DNA from: JAHFPN01 sp036559465
GTDB lineage: Bacteria; Pseudomonadota; Alphaproteobacteria; Rhizobiales; Xanthobacteraceae
Assembly: GCA_036559465.1 (NCBI GenBank)
Contig: DATBTC010000066.1
Coordinates: 1 to 34,693, forward strand
DNA: 34,693 bases
Reading direction: 5' to 3'
Each line of letters opens with the position of its first letter. Position 1 is the first letter of the stretch. Under the pieces are notes generated by a model that ran no database searches, was not told the DNA's origin, and worked only from the letters and a program-made list of their open reading frames with translations. Positions 25,310 to 32,825 of this stretch are shown one piece after another. The translations under genes were made by a program, and so were the position numbers.

Positions 25310-26263
25310 ATGGAGCAGCGCACCGACGACGGGCTTTCGCCCTATCACGTCTTCTCGCGGGCCGAGTGGGCGGCGCGGCGCGAAGACACGCCGATGACGC
25401 TGAAGGCCGCCGAGGTCGCCAACCTCAAGGCCTTCAACGACCAGCTCTCGATGAACGAGGTGGAGGAGATTTATCTCCCGCTCTCGCGGCTGCTGTCCTT
25501 TTACGTCGGCGCGGCGCAAAGGCTTTTCCGCGACATGCGGCGCTTCCTTCGTACCGAGGACGTCAAGGTTCCCTATGTCATCGGCATCGGCGGCTCGGTC
25601 GCGGTCGGCAAGACGACGACCGCGCGCGTGCTGCAAGCGCTGCTCAGACGCTGGCCAAACACGCCGAAAGTGGATCTCATCACCACCGACGGCTTCCTGC
25701 TGCCCAACGCCGTGCTTGAGCGCGAAAGTTTGATGGAGAAGAAGGGGTTCCCGGAATCTTACGATCTGTCGGCGCTGCTGCGCTTCCTCACCGACGTCAA
25801 AGCCGGCCGCCGCCCGGCCCGCGCCCCGGTCTATAGCCACCACGTCTATGACGTGGTGCCGGGCGAGAGTGTGGAAATCGACCGGCCGGATATTCTGATC
25901 GTCGAAGGACTGAACGTGCTGCAAGCCGGACGGCTACCCAGGGACGGCAAGGCGATCCCGTTCGTTTCCGACTTCTTCGACTACTCGGTCTATCTCGATG
26001 CCGACGAGGCCGTGCTGGAGCGCTGGTACGTGGAGCGGTTTCTGCGGCTCTACGAGACCTCGTTCCGCGACCCGAAATCCTACTTCCACCGCTATTCGAA
26101 GCTCGACCAAAAACAGGCGATCGAGACTGCGATCTCGATCTGGACGCGGATCAATCTCGTCAATTTGCGCGAAAATATCCTGCCCACGCGCCAGCGGGCG
26201 AGCCTGATCCTGCGCAAAAGCGAGAATCACTTGGTCGACGAAGTGGCGCTCAGGAAGCTCTGA
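25310..26263 (+). CDS. coaA: type I pantothenate kinase
   Basis: A 317-residue CoaA that phosphorylates pantothenate, the committed and CoA-inhibited step of coenzyme A synthesis. Walker A GGSVAVGKT is at 94-102; LITTDGFLLPN and KKGFPESYD are family motifs, and the C-terminal ILRKSENHLVDEVALRKL is typical. It follows hisE by 11 bp, an arrangement common in this group, and is convergent with the kinase gene 3 bp downstream. Confidence 0.96.
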   Translation: MEQRTDDGLSPYHVFSRAEWAARREDTPMTLKAAEVANLKAFNDQLSMNEVEEIYLPLSRLLSFYVGAAQRLFRDMRRFLRTEDVKVPYVIGIGGSVAVGKTTTARVLQALLRRWPNTPKVDLITTDGFLLPNAVLERESLMEKKGFPESYDLSALLRFLTDVKAGRRPARAPVYSHHVYDVVPGESVEIDRPDILIVEGLNVLQAGRLPRDGKAIPFVSDFFDYSVYLDADEAVLERWYVERFLRLYETSFRDPKSYFHRYSKLDQKQAIETAISIWTRINLVNLRENILPTRQRASLILRKSENHLVDEVALRKL

Positions 26264-26266
26264 AGT

Positions 26267-28522
26267 TCAAGCCGCGTGGCCCACCAGGGCGCCCGGCCGC
26301 GTGCCGCAGGTCTCGGCGATGATCTGATCGAGCCGCTCGCGGTCGATCGGCTTCACCAGGAACGCGTTCATTCCGGCTTCGCGGCAGGCTTCATGATCTT
26401 CGACTGCTGCATTGGCGGTCAGTGCCACGATCGGAATCGTGCCGCCCTCGGCAGCACCAAGCTCGCGGATCTTCCGCGTCGCCTCGAGCCCGTCCATTCC
26501 CGGCAGATGCAGGTCCATGAGCACGAGGTCATAGGGCGCGCCCATGGCGTGCGCGGTCGCCACCGCGGTCAGCGCCGATACGCCGTCAGAGACAACGGTG
26601 GGCGCATGGCCAAGGCGTGCGAGCATCGCTTGTGCGAGCAGTGCGTTGATTTGGTTGTCTTCGGCCACGAGTATCGCGAGCCGGCGGCCGCCCGGCATTT
26701 CCGCATCCGCCTCGGCGCCGCTTTGCGGCACCAGGGGCGGCGCCAGTTCCGGCGTCGTAAGTCGCGCTGCGAGCGTGGCGGCGCGAACCGGTTTCACCAG
26801 ATAGCCGTCGAAGCCGGCTTCCCTGAGTGTCGCGAGCTCGCCGCGCTCGGCCGGCCCGAGCAGCACATGGCAATGCTCGGCATGGTCCTGGCTCAGGCGC
26901 GCGAGTTCCGCGGTCGCCTCCAAGCCGAAGGCGCGGTCGATGATCACCGCGGCCCATTCGCGCTCGGGGATGATCGCTTTGGCGATCGCCGCTTCCGGCG
27001 CGATCACGACCTTGGCGTGCCAGGCGTTGAGCCGGCGCACCAGCAGGGGTCCGACGACCGGCGAGGGCGAGGCGACCAGAATTTCCAGCCCCTTGAGATC
27101 GGGGGCCTTTTGCATTGTCTTGGCATCGACCACTTCCGGCAGTTCGATCACGAAAGTGAAGTTCGAGCCTTCATCGGTCGAGCTCTCCAGCTGAATCTCG
27201 CCACCCATCTTTTCGACGATACGGGCGGCGATCGCCAGCCCGAGGCCGGTGCCGCCGTGGCGGCGCGCCAGTGTCGAGTCGCCTTGCTCGAATTCCTTGA
27301 AAATGCGCGCTTGCGCGTCCGCGCCGATGCCGGGTCCGGAGTCGCTGACCCAGAAACGGATGCGGTCGCTATCCTCGCGCTCGACCACCAAGGCGACGCC
27401 GCCATGATCGGTGAACTTGACCGCGTTGCCGGCGAGATTGAGCAGTACCTGCCGCAGCCGCGCGGCGTCGCCGGTGACACGCCGCGGCAGCTTGTCGTCG
27501 AAATCGGCGGCGATCTCGATGCCCTTTTCCTGCGCGTGCGGCGCGATCAACTCGACCACGACGGTGACCAGGCTGACGAGATCGAACGGAACCGATTCGA
27601 GATCGAGCCGGCCGGCTTCGATCTTGGAGAAATCGAGCACCTCCTCGATGAGCCCGAGCAGTGCTTGGCCCGATGTCTTCACCGCCTGCGCGTATGTGCG
27701 CTGCTCGGGCGACAGCTGCGTGTCCATCAGGAGCCCGGTCATTCCCAGGATCCCGTTCAAGGGCGTGCGCACCTCGTGACTCACGACCGCGAGGAAGCGC
27801 GACTTGGCGCGGCTTGCGGCTTCCGCCTTGGTGCGCGCATCGGCGAGCGCGCGCTCGACGGCGACGCGGGCCGAGACGTCGCGGCCGACTCGTTGCAGTT
27901 CCTTGATGCGGCCGAGGTCGTCGCGCACCGCCGCTTCCTTCCATGCGATCCAGCGTGAGCCGTCCTTGGTATGGATTTCCTGGTCGTAGCAGATCGAACC
28001 GTCGGCCAGCGTCGCTCGTTCGCTTTGGGCGATGACCCGAAACGTCACGGTTTGGCCGACGATATCTTTCGGCTTCTTGCCGATGAGGGCCGCGGCCGCG
28101 GCGCTCGCGTGGGTGACGCGGCCATCAGCGTCCTGGCGCAGCACGACGTCGCCCTGGGCGTCCACCAGTTCGTTGGCGTTGGCGAGCCGCTCCTCGAGCG
28201 CCCAGATCTTGTCGTCGCGCGCTTCGAGTGCGGCTTCGAGTGTGGCTAGTCGATCGCTGGAATCGCCCTTGGTGCGATGATGATTCCACAGCGCCACGAT
28301 CGCGAATACCAGTAGTCCCGCCAGCATGCCGGCAAAGCCGAGATCACCCATCGCGTCGAAGGGGGTCGTCGGCGCCGCTTCCTGCGCACGCGCTTCGCTG
28401 GAGAACTGCAGGCAGGCGAAGGCGAGCGCTGCGGCCAGCACGATGAGGCGCGTGAGTAGTGCCGAAAGCCTGTGTTCGCCGCGCGCCTGAGCCCGGACGG
28501 TTCTTGTCCCGGTTTTGAGCAT
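26267..28522 (-). CDS. membrane hybrid histidine kinase with two receiver domains
   Basis: A 751-residue sensor. A signal/TM segment (about 22-46) and a second TM (62-79) are followed by a coiled coil (85-120), a PAS domain (about 120-215), and HisKA with His249 (AVVSHEVRTPLNG). The ATPase domain has N366, DSGPGIG (394-400) and GGTGLGLA (423-430). A degenerate receiver (about 478-590) keeps Asp529 and Lys577 but lacks the acidic pair. A full receiver (615-735) has E621/D622, Asp670 and Lys724. A 3' phosphotransfer domain and cognate regulator are absent nearby. The frame is open to 28840, but the upstream part is only a shifted reading of the comM remnant, so the start is the ATG at 28522. 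Confidence 0.92.
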   Translation of the reverse strand: MLKTGTRTVRAQARGEHRLSALLTRLIVLAAALAFACLQFSSEARAQEAAPTTPFDAMGDLGFAGMLAGLLVFAIVALWNHHRTKGDSSDRLATLEAALEARDDKIWALEERLANANELVDAQGDVVLRQDADGRVTHASAAAAALIGKKPKDIVGQTVTFRVIAQSERATLADGSICYDQEIHTKDGSRWIAWKEAAVRDDLGRIKELQRVGRDVSARVAVERALADARTKAEAASRAKSRFLAVVSHEVRTPLNGILGMTGLLMDTQLSPEQRTYAQAVKTSGQALLGLIEEVLDFSKIEAGRLDLESVPFDLVSLVTVVVELIAPHAQEKGIEIAADFDDKLPRRVTGDAARLRQVLLNLAGNAVKFTDHGGVALVVEREDSDRIRFWVSDSGPGIGADAQARIFKEFEQGDSTLARRHGGTGLGLAIAARIVEKMGGEIQLESSTDEGSNFTFVIELPEVVDAKTMQKAPDLKGLEILVASPSPVVGPLLVRRLNAWHAKVVIAPEAAIAKAIIPEREWAAVIIDRAFGLEATAELARLSQDHAEHCHVLLGPAERGELATLREAGFDGYLVKPVRAATLAARLTTPELAPPLVPQSGAEADAEMPGGRRLAILVAEDNQINALLAQAMLARLGHAPTVVSDGVSALTAVATAHAMGAPYDLVLMDLHLPGMDGLEATRKIRELGAAEGGTIPIVALTANAAVEDHEACREAGMNAFLVKPIDRERLDQIIAETCGTRPGALVGHAA

Positions 28523-28618
28523 GGCCGCCCCCTTAGTTCGTAGGCGGCAAGGTGCCATTTGCGGGCTTAACAGGGGGATTCCGGGAGGCGGCGCGGGCGC
28601 TGGTTTCGCGCCCCTTGG

Positions 28619-28634
28619 TTTACGATCCGTTAAC
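28619..28634 (+). promoter_or_regulatory. CtrA-like box TTTA-N7-TTAAC
   Basis: TTTA, seven bases, TTAAC matches the CtrA consensus TTAA-N7-TTAAC at eight of nine fixed positions. It is about 97 bp upstream of the hybrid kinase ATG and 23 bp downstream (on the minus strand) of the comM remnant stop, in the probable kinase promoter. The remaining bases 28523-28656 show only a 6-bp GC hairpin (28595-28613). Confidence 0.35.
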
Positions 28635-28656
28635 GAATTGGAGCGCTTTCGAGCGA

Positions 28657-28782
28657 TCAGGCTGCAATCGCGATCCGGTCGTTCAGCGCGCGATAGGCCA
28701 AGGCCTCGGCCAGGTGCGGCCGGCCTATCCGCTCGGCGCCATCGAGGTCGGCGATGGTGCGGGCTACCTTCAGAACCCGCAA
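28657..28782 (-). pseudogene. comM/yifB 3' remnant (41 codons)
   Basis: The minus strand encodes LRVLKVARTIADLDGAE, then RIGRPHLAEALAYRAL and NDRIAIAA before a TGA. This is the C-terminal end of ComM/YifB, the Mg-chelatase-like AAA+ helicase that promotes branch migration in natural transformation; E. coli YifB ends with a very similar KVARTIADLE...HLQEAVSYRAIDR. An in-frame TAA (28783-28785) abuts the homologous segment and no further ComM sequence is found upstream, so roughly 460 residues are missing. comM commonly lies next to gshB in Hyphomicrobiales, and gshB is 1.7 kb away here. Confidence 0.8.
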
Positions 28783-28813
28783 TTATCCCCTTGGGGCATG
28801 TAGCCCGGGGTAA
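28783..28813. repeat. imperfect palindrome at the comM breakpoint
   Basis: TTATCCCCTTGGGGC-ATGTA-GCCCGGGGTAA: the outer arms TTA(T)CCCC/GGGGTAA and inner GGGC/GCCC can pair, giving an interrupted stem. It begins exactly where ComM homology ends. It may be an extragenic palindrome, a deletion junction or chance. The following stretch to 28935 has a small CTCCC/GGGAG hairpin near 28851 and no recognisable gene. Confidence 0.4.
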
Positions 28814-28935
28814 TCGACTCAAGGTTGGTGGTCGTGACATTCTCCCGGCGCTGGGGAGGGTGGCCTATGGCGGACGAAAAAGCAGACCCGGGGAAAGTAA
28901 GGCTCCAGGCGCCGTTAAAATACGAACATGATCGA

Positions 28936-29880
28936 TCAAGGCTTTAAGCGCTGGATAAGCCGCTCCAGGCTCCCGGCGAAGGCTTCAAGTTCGAAATTCT
29001 GTGGGTCGTCGTGCTTATTGCGGATGCCTTCGTCGACCACCGCGTGGAACGCCGGAATGAGCCACGCGCCCGCCCGCACGCTGGCGATCGCATAGACCAG
29101 CGCGAGCCGGTCATATTGCGCCGGCGTGAAGCCGGGCTGCGGCGCCTGGAAATCATTGTTCCTGCCGCGCCGCGGCTCGCTCCGCCGCGGCTGGATGAGT
29201 TCGACGTGCAGGAACAGACCCTTCAGCGCCGTGCCGAACTGCACCGCCATCTCGAACTTGGTCGCGCGCCAGGGCACCGCGAAGTCGTGCGGATAAAGCA
29301 TCGCGCCGGTGCGATTGATGAAGACGTGCGCCCGCTCGATTTTGTTAGAACAGCTATAGCGCGCGAGCTGGTTGATTGAGCGATCCTGATCGATGTCCTT
29401 GGGCCAGGGTCGGCCGCGCAGGTTCGGCGAGCTGGTGTCGTGGATCACCATGTAGCGCGCCAAGGGCGCCTCAGGATCATTGTCCCGCGCGCGGGCCACC
29501 GGCAGCAACAATTCGCCACCGAATTGGTTGTCGAGGTTTTCCTCGCGCAAGAGCGCGAGCAGCGCCTCGCGCGCGGGCAGACCCGACGCGCGGCCGACGC
29601 GATCCTTGAACACGGCTGGCAGGCTTCCGAGTGGCGGTCCGAGGTGGCCGATCTTGCGTACGGGCGAGAGCAGGCAGCGCGCTTGCTGCTCGGCATCGCC
29701 CGCGAAGCGCAGCTCCACCGGGTCGAAATTGCACGGCCCCATATTCTTCAGAATCACCGGCGGCTGTTTGGGAAAGCGGCAAATCCCCGCGGCCCAGGCG
29801 TCGGGCAGCGTTGCGCCCGACATTGCCAGCGCGATGGCACAGGCGAGAATAAATCTGGCGGGATTGAATTCGGCTGGCAC
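28936..29880 (-). CDS. exported protein, possible amidase_2/PGRP-like fold
   Basis: A 314-residue protein not recognised with confidence. From the GTG at 29880 it has a clear signal peptide (hydrophobic 10-24, cut near AWA-AG); in-frame starts at 29916 and 29928 would lengthen the N-terminus and overlap the divergent gene. The C-terminal half resembles zinc N-acetylmuramoyl-L-alanine amidases: YMVIHDTSSPN (His147), HVFINRTG, FLHVELI (Glu227), FTPAQYDRLALVYAI, and FHAVVDEGIRNKHDDPQNF (His279, Asp292). A peptidoglycan target is inferred; the spacing of the last two ligands is wider than in AmpD. It lies at the comM scar. Confidence 0.75.
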   Translation of the reverse strand: MPAEFNPARFILACAIALAMSGATLPDAWAAGICRFPKQPPVILKNMGPCNFDPVELRFAGDAEQQARCLLSPVRKIGHLGPPLGSLPAVFKDRVGRASGLPAREALLALLREENLDNQFGGELLLPVARARDNDPEAPLARYMVIHDTSSPNLRGRPWPKDIDQDRSINQLARYSCSNKIERAHVFINRTGAMLYPHDFAVPWRATKFEMAVQFGTALKGLFLHVELIQPRRSEPRRGRNNDFQAPQPGFTPAQYDRLALVYAIASVRAGAWLIPAFHAVVDEGIRNKHDDPQNFELEAFAGSLERLIQRLKP

Positions 29881-29920
29881 GCGGGACAGTCTACCGTTTG
29901 GCGTCCATGCGATCATAGCA

Positions 29921-30454
29921 ATGTACAAGATATTCGCTATCGCGATCCTCGCATTGCTTACCCCACAGTCGGTCGGGGCGCAGCCGTTCGATTATGCCTA
30001 CACCAAGCACGATTACCAGAAGTGCAAAGTCGTGGGCGACGAGGACCCGGTGCTGGAGACGCTTTGCCAAGGCTATGCGGGTATTCCGGTTCGCTGGCTG
30101 AATGAGCCGGACTCGTCCTCTATTTTCTTCGGGGACGAGCCGGCGCCCGACGACACTTACGACGAGCGCTTCACCTTCGCGGTGGTCGAAAACACCATCG
30201 AATGGCGAGGGCCTCGCAAGGCCGGGCGGATAGAGCCGTTCGCTACCATCGTGCGCTTCCAGCTCTGCCGCTCGATCGGCGGCCCGTGCCGGCCCGAGCT
30301 CGTGCTGTTCCGGCTGGAGGGCAAGCGCCGCTCCTGCCTTGCCGCGAGCGTGGACGGCACGCGCGCCGACGCGAATAAGCGGGCGCGGACTTTGGCGGAC
30401 AGCTTCGTACGGGGCTTCCGCTGCGGCACGGATACCCGCCGGCCGCCGGAATAG
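29921..30454 (+). CDS. small exported protein of unknown function
   Basis: A 177-residue protein I do not recognise. MYKIFAIAILALLTPQSVGA is a convincing signal peptide with cleavage near residue 20. The mature part has six cysteines (35, 49, 116, 123, 139, 168), enough for three disulfides, and begins YAYTKHDYQKCKVV, a pattern seen in uncharacterised secreted proteins of Hyphomicrobiales. It is divergent from the amidase-like gene with a 40-bp gap, so they may share control, and is convergent with gshB one base away. The longer open frame upstream is antisense to the neighbour and was trimmed. Confidence 0.75.
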   Translation: MYKIFAIAILALLTPQSVGAQPFDYAYTKHDYQKCKVVGDEDPVLETLCQGYAGIPVRWLNEPDSSSIFFGDEPAPDDTYDERFTFAVVENTIEWRGPRKAGRIEPFATIVRFQLCRSIGGPCRPELVLFRLEGKRRSCLAASVDGTRADANKRARTLADSFVRGFRCGTDTRRPPE

Positions 30455-30455
30455 C

Positions 30456-31403
30456 TCAGCGCTTCGCGCGCTTCTGCTCGATCTTGTCCCAGATCAGAGC
30501 GGCGACATCCGGCCCGCCGAGCTTCTTGATCGCGCGGATGCCGGTAGGAGAAGTAACGTTGATCTCAGTGAGAAACCCATCGATCACGTCGATGCCCACG
30601 AACAAGAGCCCGCGTTCCTTGAGCGACGGGCCGATGTGCGCGCAGATTTCCCGCTCGCGTTTGGTCAGTTCCGTAGCCTTGGGAACGCCGCCCCGCACCA
30701 TGTTGGAGCGCAGATCGTCGGGCGCCGGCACGCGGTTGATGGCGCCGGCATACTCGCCGTCCACCAGAATGATGCGCTTGTCGCCCTCCTTCACCGCGGG
30801 GAGGAATTTCTGCACCACCCACGGCTCCTTGAAGGTCGCGCTGAATAGATCGAAGAGCGAGCCGAAGTTGAGATCCTCGCGCTTGAGCAGAAACACAGCC
30901 TCGCCGCCCTTGCCGTACAAGGGCTTCATCACGATGTCGCCGTGTGTGGTGCGGAAGCGCTTGATCTCGTCGAGGTCGCGCGTGAGCAGGGTCGGCGGCA
31001 TCAGTTCCGGAAATTCCGTGACAAACATCTTCTCCGGCGCGTTGCGCACCTCGGCCGGGTCGTTCACGACGAGCGTCTTGGGGTGAATGCGCTCCAAGAG
31101 ATGCGTGGCCGAGATATAGGCGAGATCGAAGGGCGGGTCCTGGCGCATCAGCACCACGTCGTAGGCAGAGAGTTCTTCGCGCTTGCCGTCGCCGAGTTTA
31201 AAGTAATCGTCCTCTTTGTCTTGCACGGTGAGCGCTCGCGCGGTGGCGAACACGCGGCCGTCCAGCATCGCCATCTTGTCGGGCGTGAAATAGTAAAGCG
31301 CGTGTTTGCGCGCCTGCGCTTCCAGTAGCAGCGCAAACGTCGAGTCGCCCCCGATCTTGATCTTCTCGATCGGGTCCATCAACACGGCGACGCGCAGCGC
31401 CAT
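30456..31403 (-). CDS. gshB: glutathione synthetase
   Basis: A 315-residue ATP-grasp enzyme that adds glycine to gamma-glutamylcysteine. The start MALRVAVLMDPIEKIKIGGDSTFA is characteristic; MRQDPPFDLAYI, VMKPLYGKGGEAVF (ATP-grasp loop) and FLTEINVTSPTGIRAI (Mg-binding) follow. AGGAG lies 6 nt before the ATG. It is the third gene of rsmI-yraN-gshB. Confidence 0.96.
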   Translation of the reverse strand: MALRVAVLMDPIEKIKIGGDSTFALLLEAQARKHALYYFTPDKMAMLDGRVFATARALTVQDKEDDYFKLGDGKREELSAYDVVLMRQDPPFDLAYISATHLLERIHPKTLVVNDPAEVRNAPEKMFVTEFPELMPPTLLTRDLDEIKRFRTTHGDIVMKPLYGKGGEAVFLLKREDLNFGSLFDLFSATFKEPWVVQKFLPAVKEGDKRIILVDGEYAGAINRVPAPDDLRSNMVRGGVPKATELTKREREICAHIGPSLKERGLLFVGIDVIDGFLTEINVTSPTGIRAIKKLGGPDVAALIWDKIEQKRAKR

Positions 31404-31412
31404 AGGCTTCTC

Positions 31413-31799
31413 CTAGAATTCCGCCTCGAAAGCAGAGGCGATGTGCTGCGGCAGCCGGCCGGGTGCGATCAGCACGGCGTCGAAGCGCATGTCGTATCCC
31501 GCATGTTCGGGGTGGGCCGCAAGCCAGGCCCCGGCGGCGGCCACGATACGGTGCTGATGACGCGGCAACACGGCTTCGGCGGCCTGGTCCAGCCGCGCCC
31601 GCGCCTTGACCTCGACGAACACGATGAGCTTCCCGCGCTTGACCACCAGATCAAGCTCGCCGGCCGGACTCTTCCAGCGCTTGGCCAGCGGCCAGAAACC
31701 CTTGGCCGCAAGATAAAGCGCCGCGCGCGCCTCGGCCGAGACACCCAGCTTGAAGGCCTTGGTGCGGCGCGCGTCGGGGGTGGGGCGTTCGTTCTTCAC
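31413..31799 (-). CDS. YraN family (UPF0102) endonuclease-like protein
   Basis: A 128-residue protein of the UPF0102 family, with a restriction-endonuclease-like core: GVSAEARAALYLAAKGFWPLAKRW, then GELDLVVKRGKLIVFVEVKAR containing the E-x-D...E-x-K nuclease pattern. Its biological role is uncertain. It starts at a GTG overlapping the rsmI stop and ends 9 bp before gshB. rsmI-yraN pairing is conserved across proteobacteria. Confidence 0.9.
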   Translation of the reverse strand: MKNERPTPDARRTKAFKLGVSAEARAALYLAAKGFWPLAKRWKSPAGELDLVVKRGKLIVFVEVKARARLDQAAEAVLPRHQHRIVAAAGAWLAAHPEHAGYDMRFDAVLIAPGRLPQHIASAFEAEF

Positions 31800-32683
31800 C
31801 GCTTGGCGCTCTTGCCCGCGAGCGCGAGCGCGCGGGCGTAGACTTGTTTGCGCTTCAGTCCGGTCTCGGCGGTGACGCTTGCCACCGCGTCTTTGAGCGA
31901 GGAGCGCGCGAGCGCGGCCTCCAGCCGTGCATCGAGATCCTCGGCGTCAGGAGCGCGTTCCTCGGGCGGCCCGATCACGATCACGATCTCGCCCTTGGGC
32001 CTGCCCGCCGTTGCGTAATGGTCGGCGAGCTCCTCGAGCGTGCCGCGACGGGTCTCCTCGAACAGTTTGGTTAGTTCGCGGCAGATCGAAGCCGGCCGGT
32101 GCCCAAGAATTTCCGCGAGAGCCGCCAGGCTCGCGGCGAGCCGCGGTCCGGTCTCGTAGAGGATCAAGGTTGCCGGAATCGCGGCAAGCTCCTCGATCCG
32201 CGCCCGCCGCTGCCCGGACTTGGCCGGGAGATAGCCGTCGAACAGGAACCGGTCGCTCGGCAGCCCGGCGGCGACCAGCGCCGCGAGTACGGCCGACGCG
32301 CCCGGAACCGGAAAGACGCGGTGACCCGCGTCGAGCGCCGCGGCTACAAGCTTGTAGCCCGGATCGGAAACCAGCGGAGTGCCCGCGTCCGACACCAGTG
32401 CAACCGCAGCACCCTCGGCGAGTTTTGCCAGCACGCGAGGCCGCACCGTGTCCGCGTTGTGATCGTGATAGGCCAGCAGCGATGCTTTGATCGAGTAGCG
32501 CTCGAACAGCTTGCGCGTTACGCGCGTGTCCTCGCACAGCACGAGGTCGGCGGCTCCCAGCGTTTCGAGTGCGCGAAAGGTGATGTCGGACAAATTCCCG
32601 ATCGGCGTCGCCACTACATAGAGTCCCGGCGCCAGCCGTGCCGCGCCGGCGCCTTGGGTCTTGATTTGGTTGTCGGTAGACAT
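31796..32683 (-). CDS. rsmI: 16S rRNA (cytidine1402-2'-O)-methyltransferase RsmI
   Basis: A 295-residue tetrapyrrole-methylase-fold enzyme that 2'-O-methylates C1402 in the decoding centre. LYVVATPIGNLSDITFRAL, CEDTRVTRKL, LVSDAGTPLVSDPG and PGASAVLAAL are the family motifs. The frame continues to 32770, but MSTDNQIKTQG at 32683 is the better start; the extra upstream residues are unconserved. It heads rsmI-yraN-gshB and is divergent from the LpoA-like gene. Confidence 0.94.
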   Translation of the reverse strand: MSTDNQIKTQGAGAARLAPGLYVVATPIGNLSDITFRALETLGAADLVLCEDTRVTRKLFERYSIKASLLAYHDHNADTVRPRVLAKLAEGAAVALVSDAGTPLVSDPGYKLVAAALDAGHRVFPVPGASAVLAALVAAGLPSDRFLFDGYLPAKSGQRRARIEELAAIPATLILYETGPRLAASLAALAEILGHRPASICRELTKLFEETRRGTLEELADHYATAGRPKGEIVIVIGPPEERAPDAEDLDARLEAALARSSLKDAVASVTAETGLKRKQVYARALALAGKSAKR

Positions 32684-32757
32684 GGACGGGGAGCCGGGCC
32701 AAATTTTTCCAAACTTACCCGTCACTAAGCCGCGGCAACAGCTCTTGTGACGCTTCT

Positions 32758-32786
32758 TTGACACGGGCATGGCTCTGCCCCAGATT
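32758..32786 (+). promoter_or_regulatory. candidate promoter of the LpoA-like gene
   Basis: A perfect -35 TTGACA (32758-32763) is separated by 17 bp from CAGATT (32781-32786), which matches three of six -10 positions. Transcription would start near 32793, about 30 bp before the chosen ATG. This also argues against the earlier in-frame ATG at 32769, which lies inside the promoter. Confidence 0.4.
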
Positions 32787-32825
32787 GCGGCCGCTGGGGC
32801 TGTTCGCGCGGAGAATCAACAAACG

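Noticed and set aside
26276..27958. A 560-codon plus-strand frame
   Set aside because: It lies fully antisense to the hybrid kinase; its composition (Arg, His, Asp rich) is typical of reversed GC-rich coding DNA.
28890..28920. GGGGAAAGTAAGGCTCC, similar at first sight to a conserved RNase P RNA segment
   Set aside because: The other conserved RNase P elements are missing and the gap is too short for the RNA.
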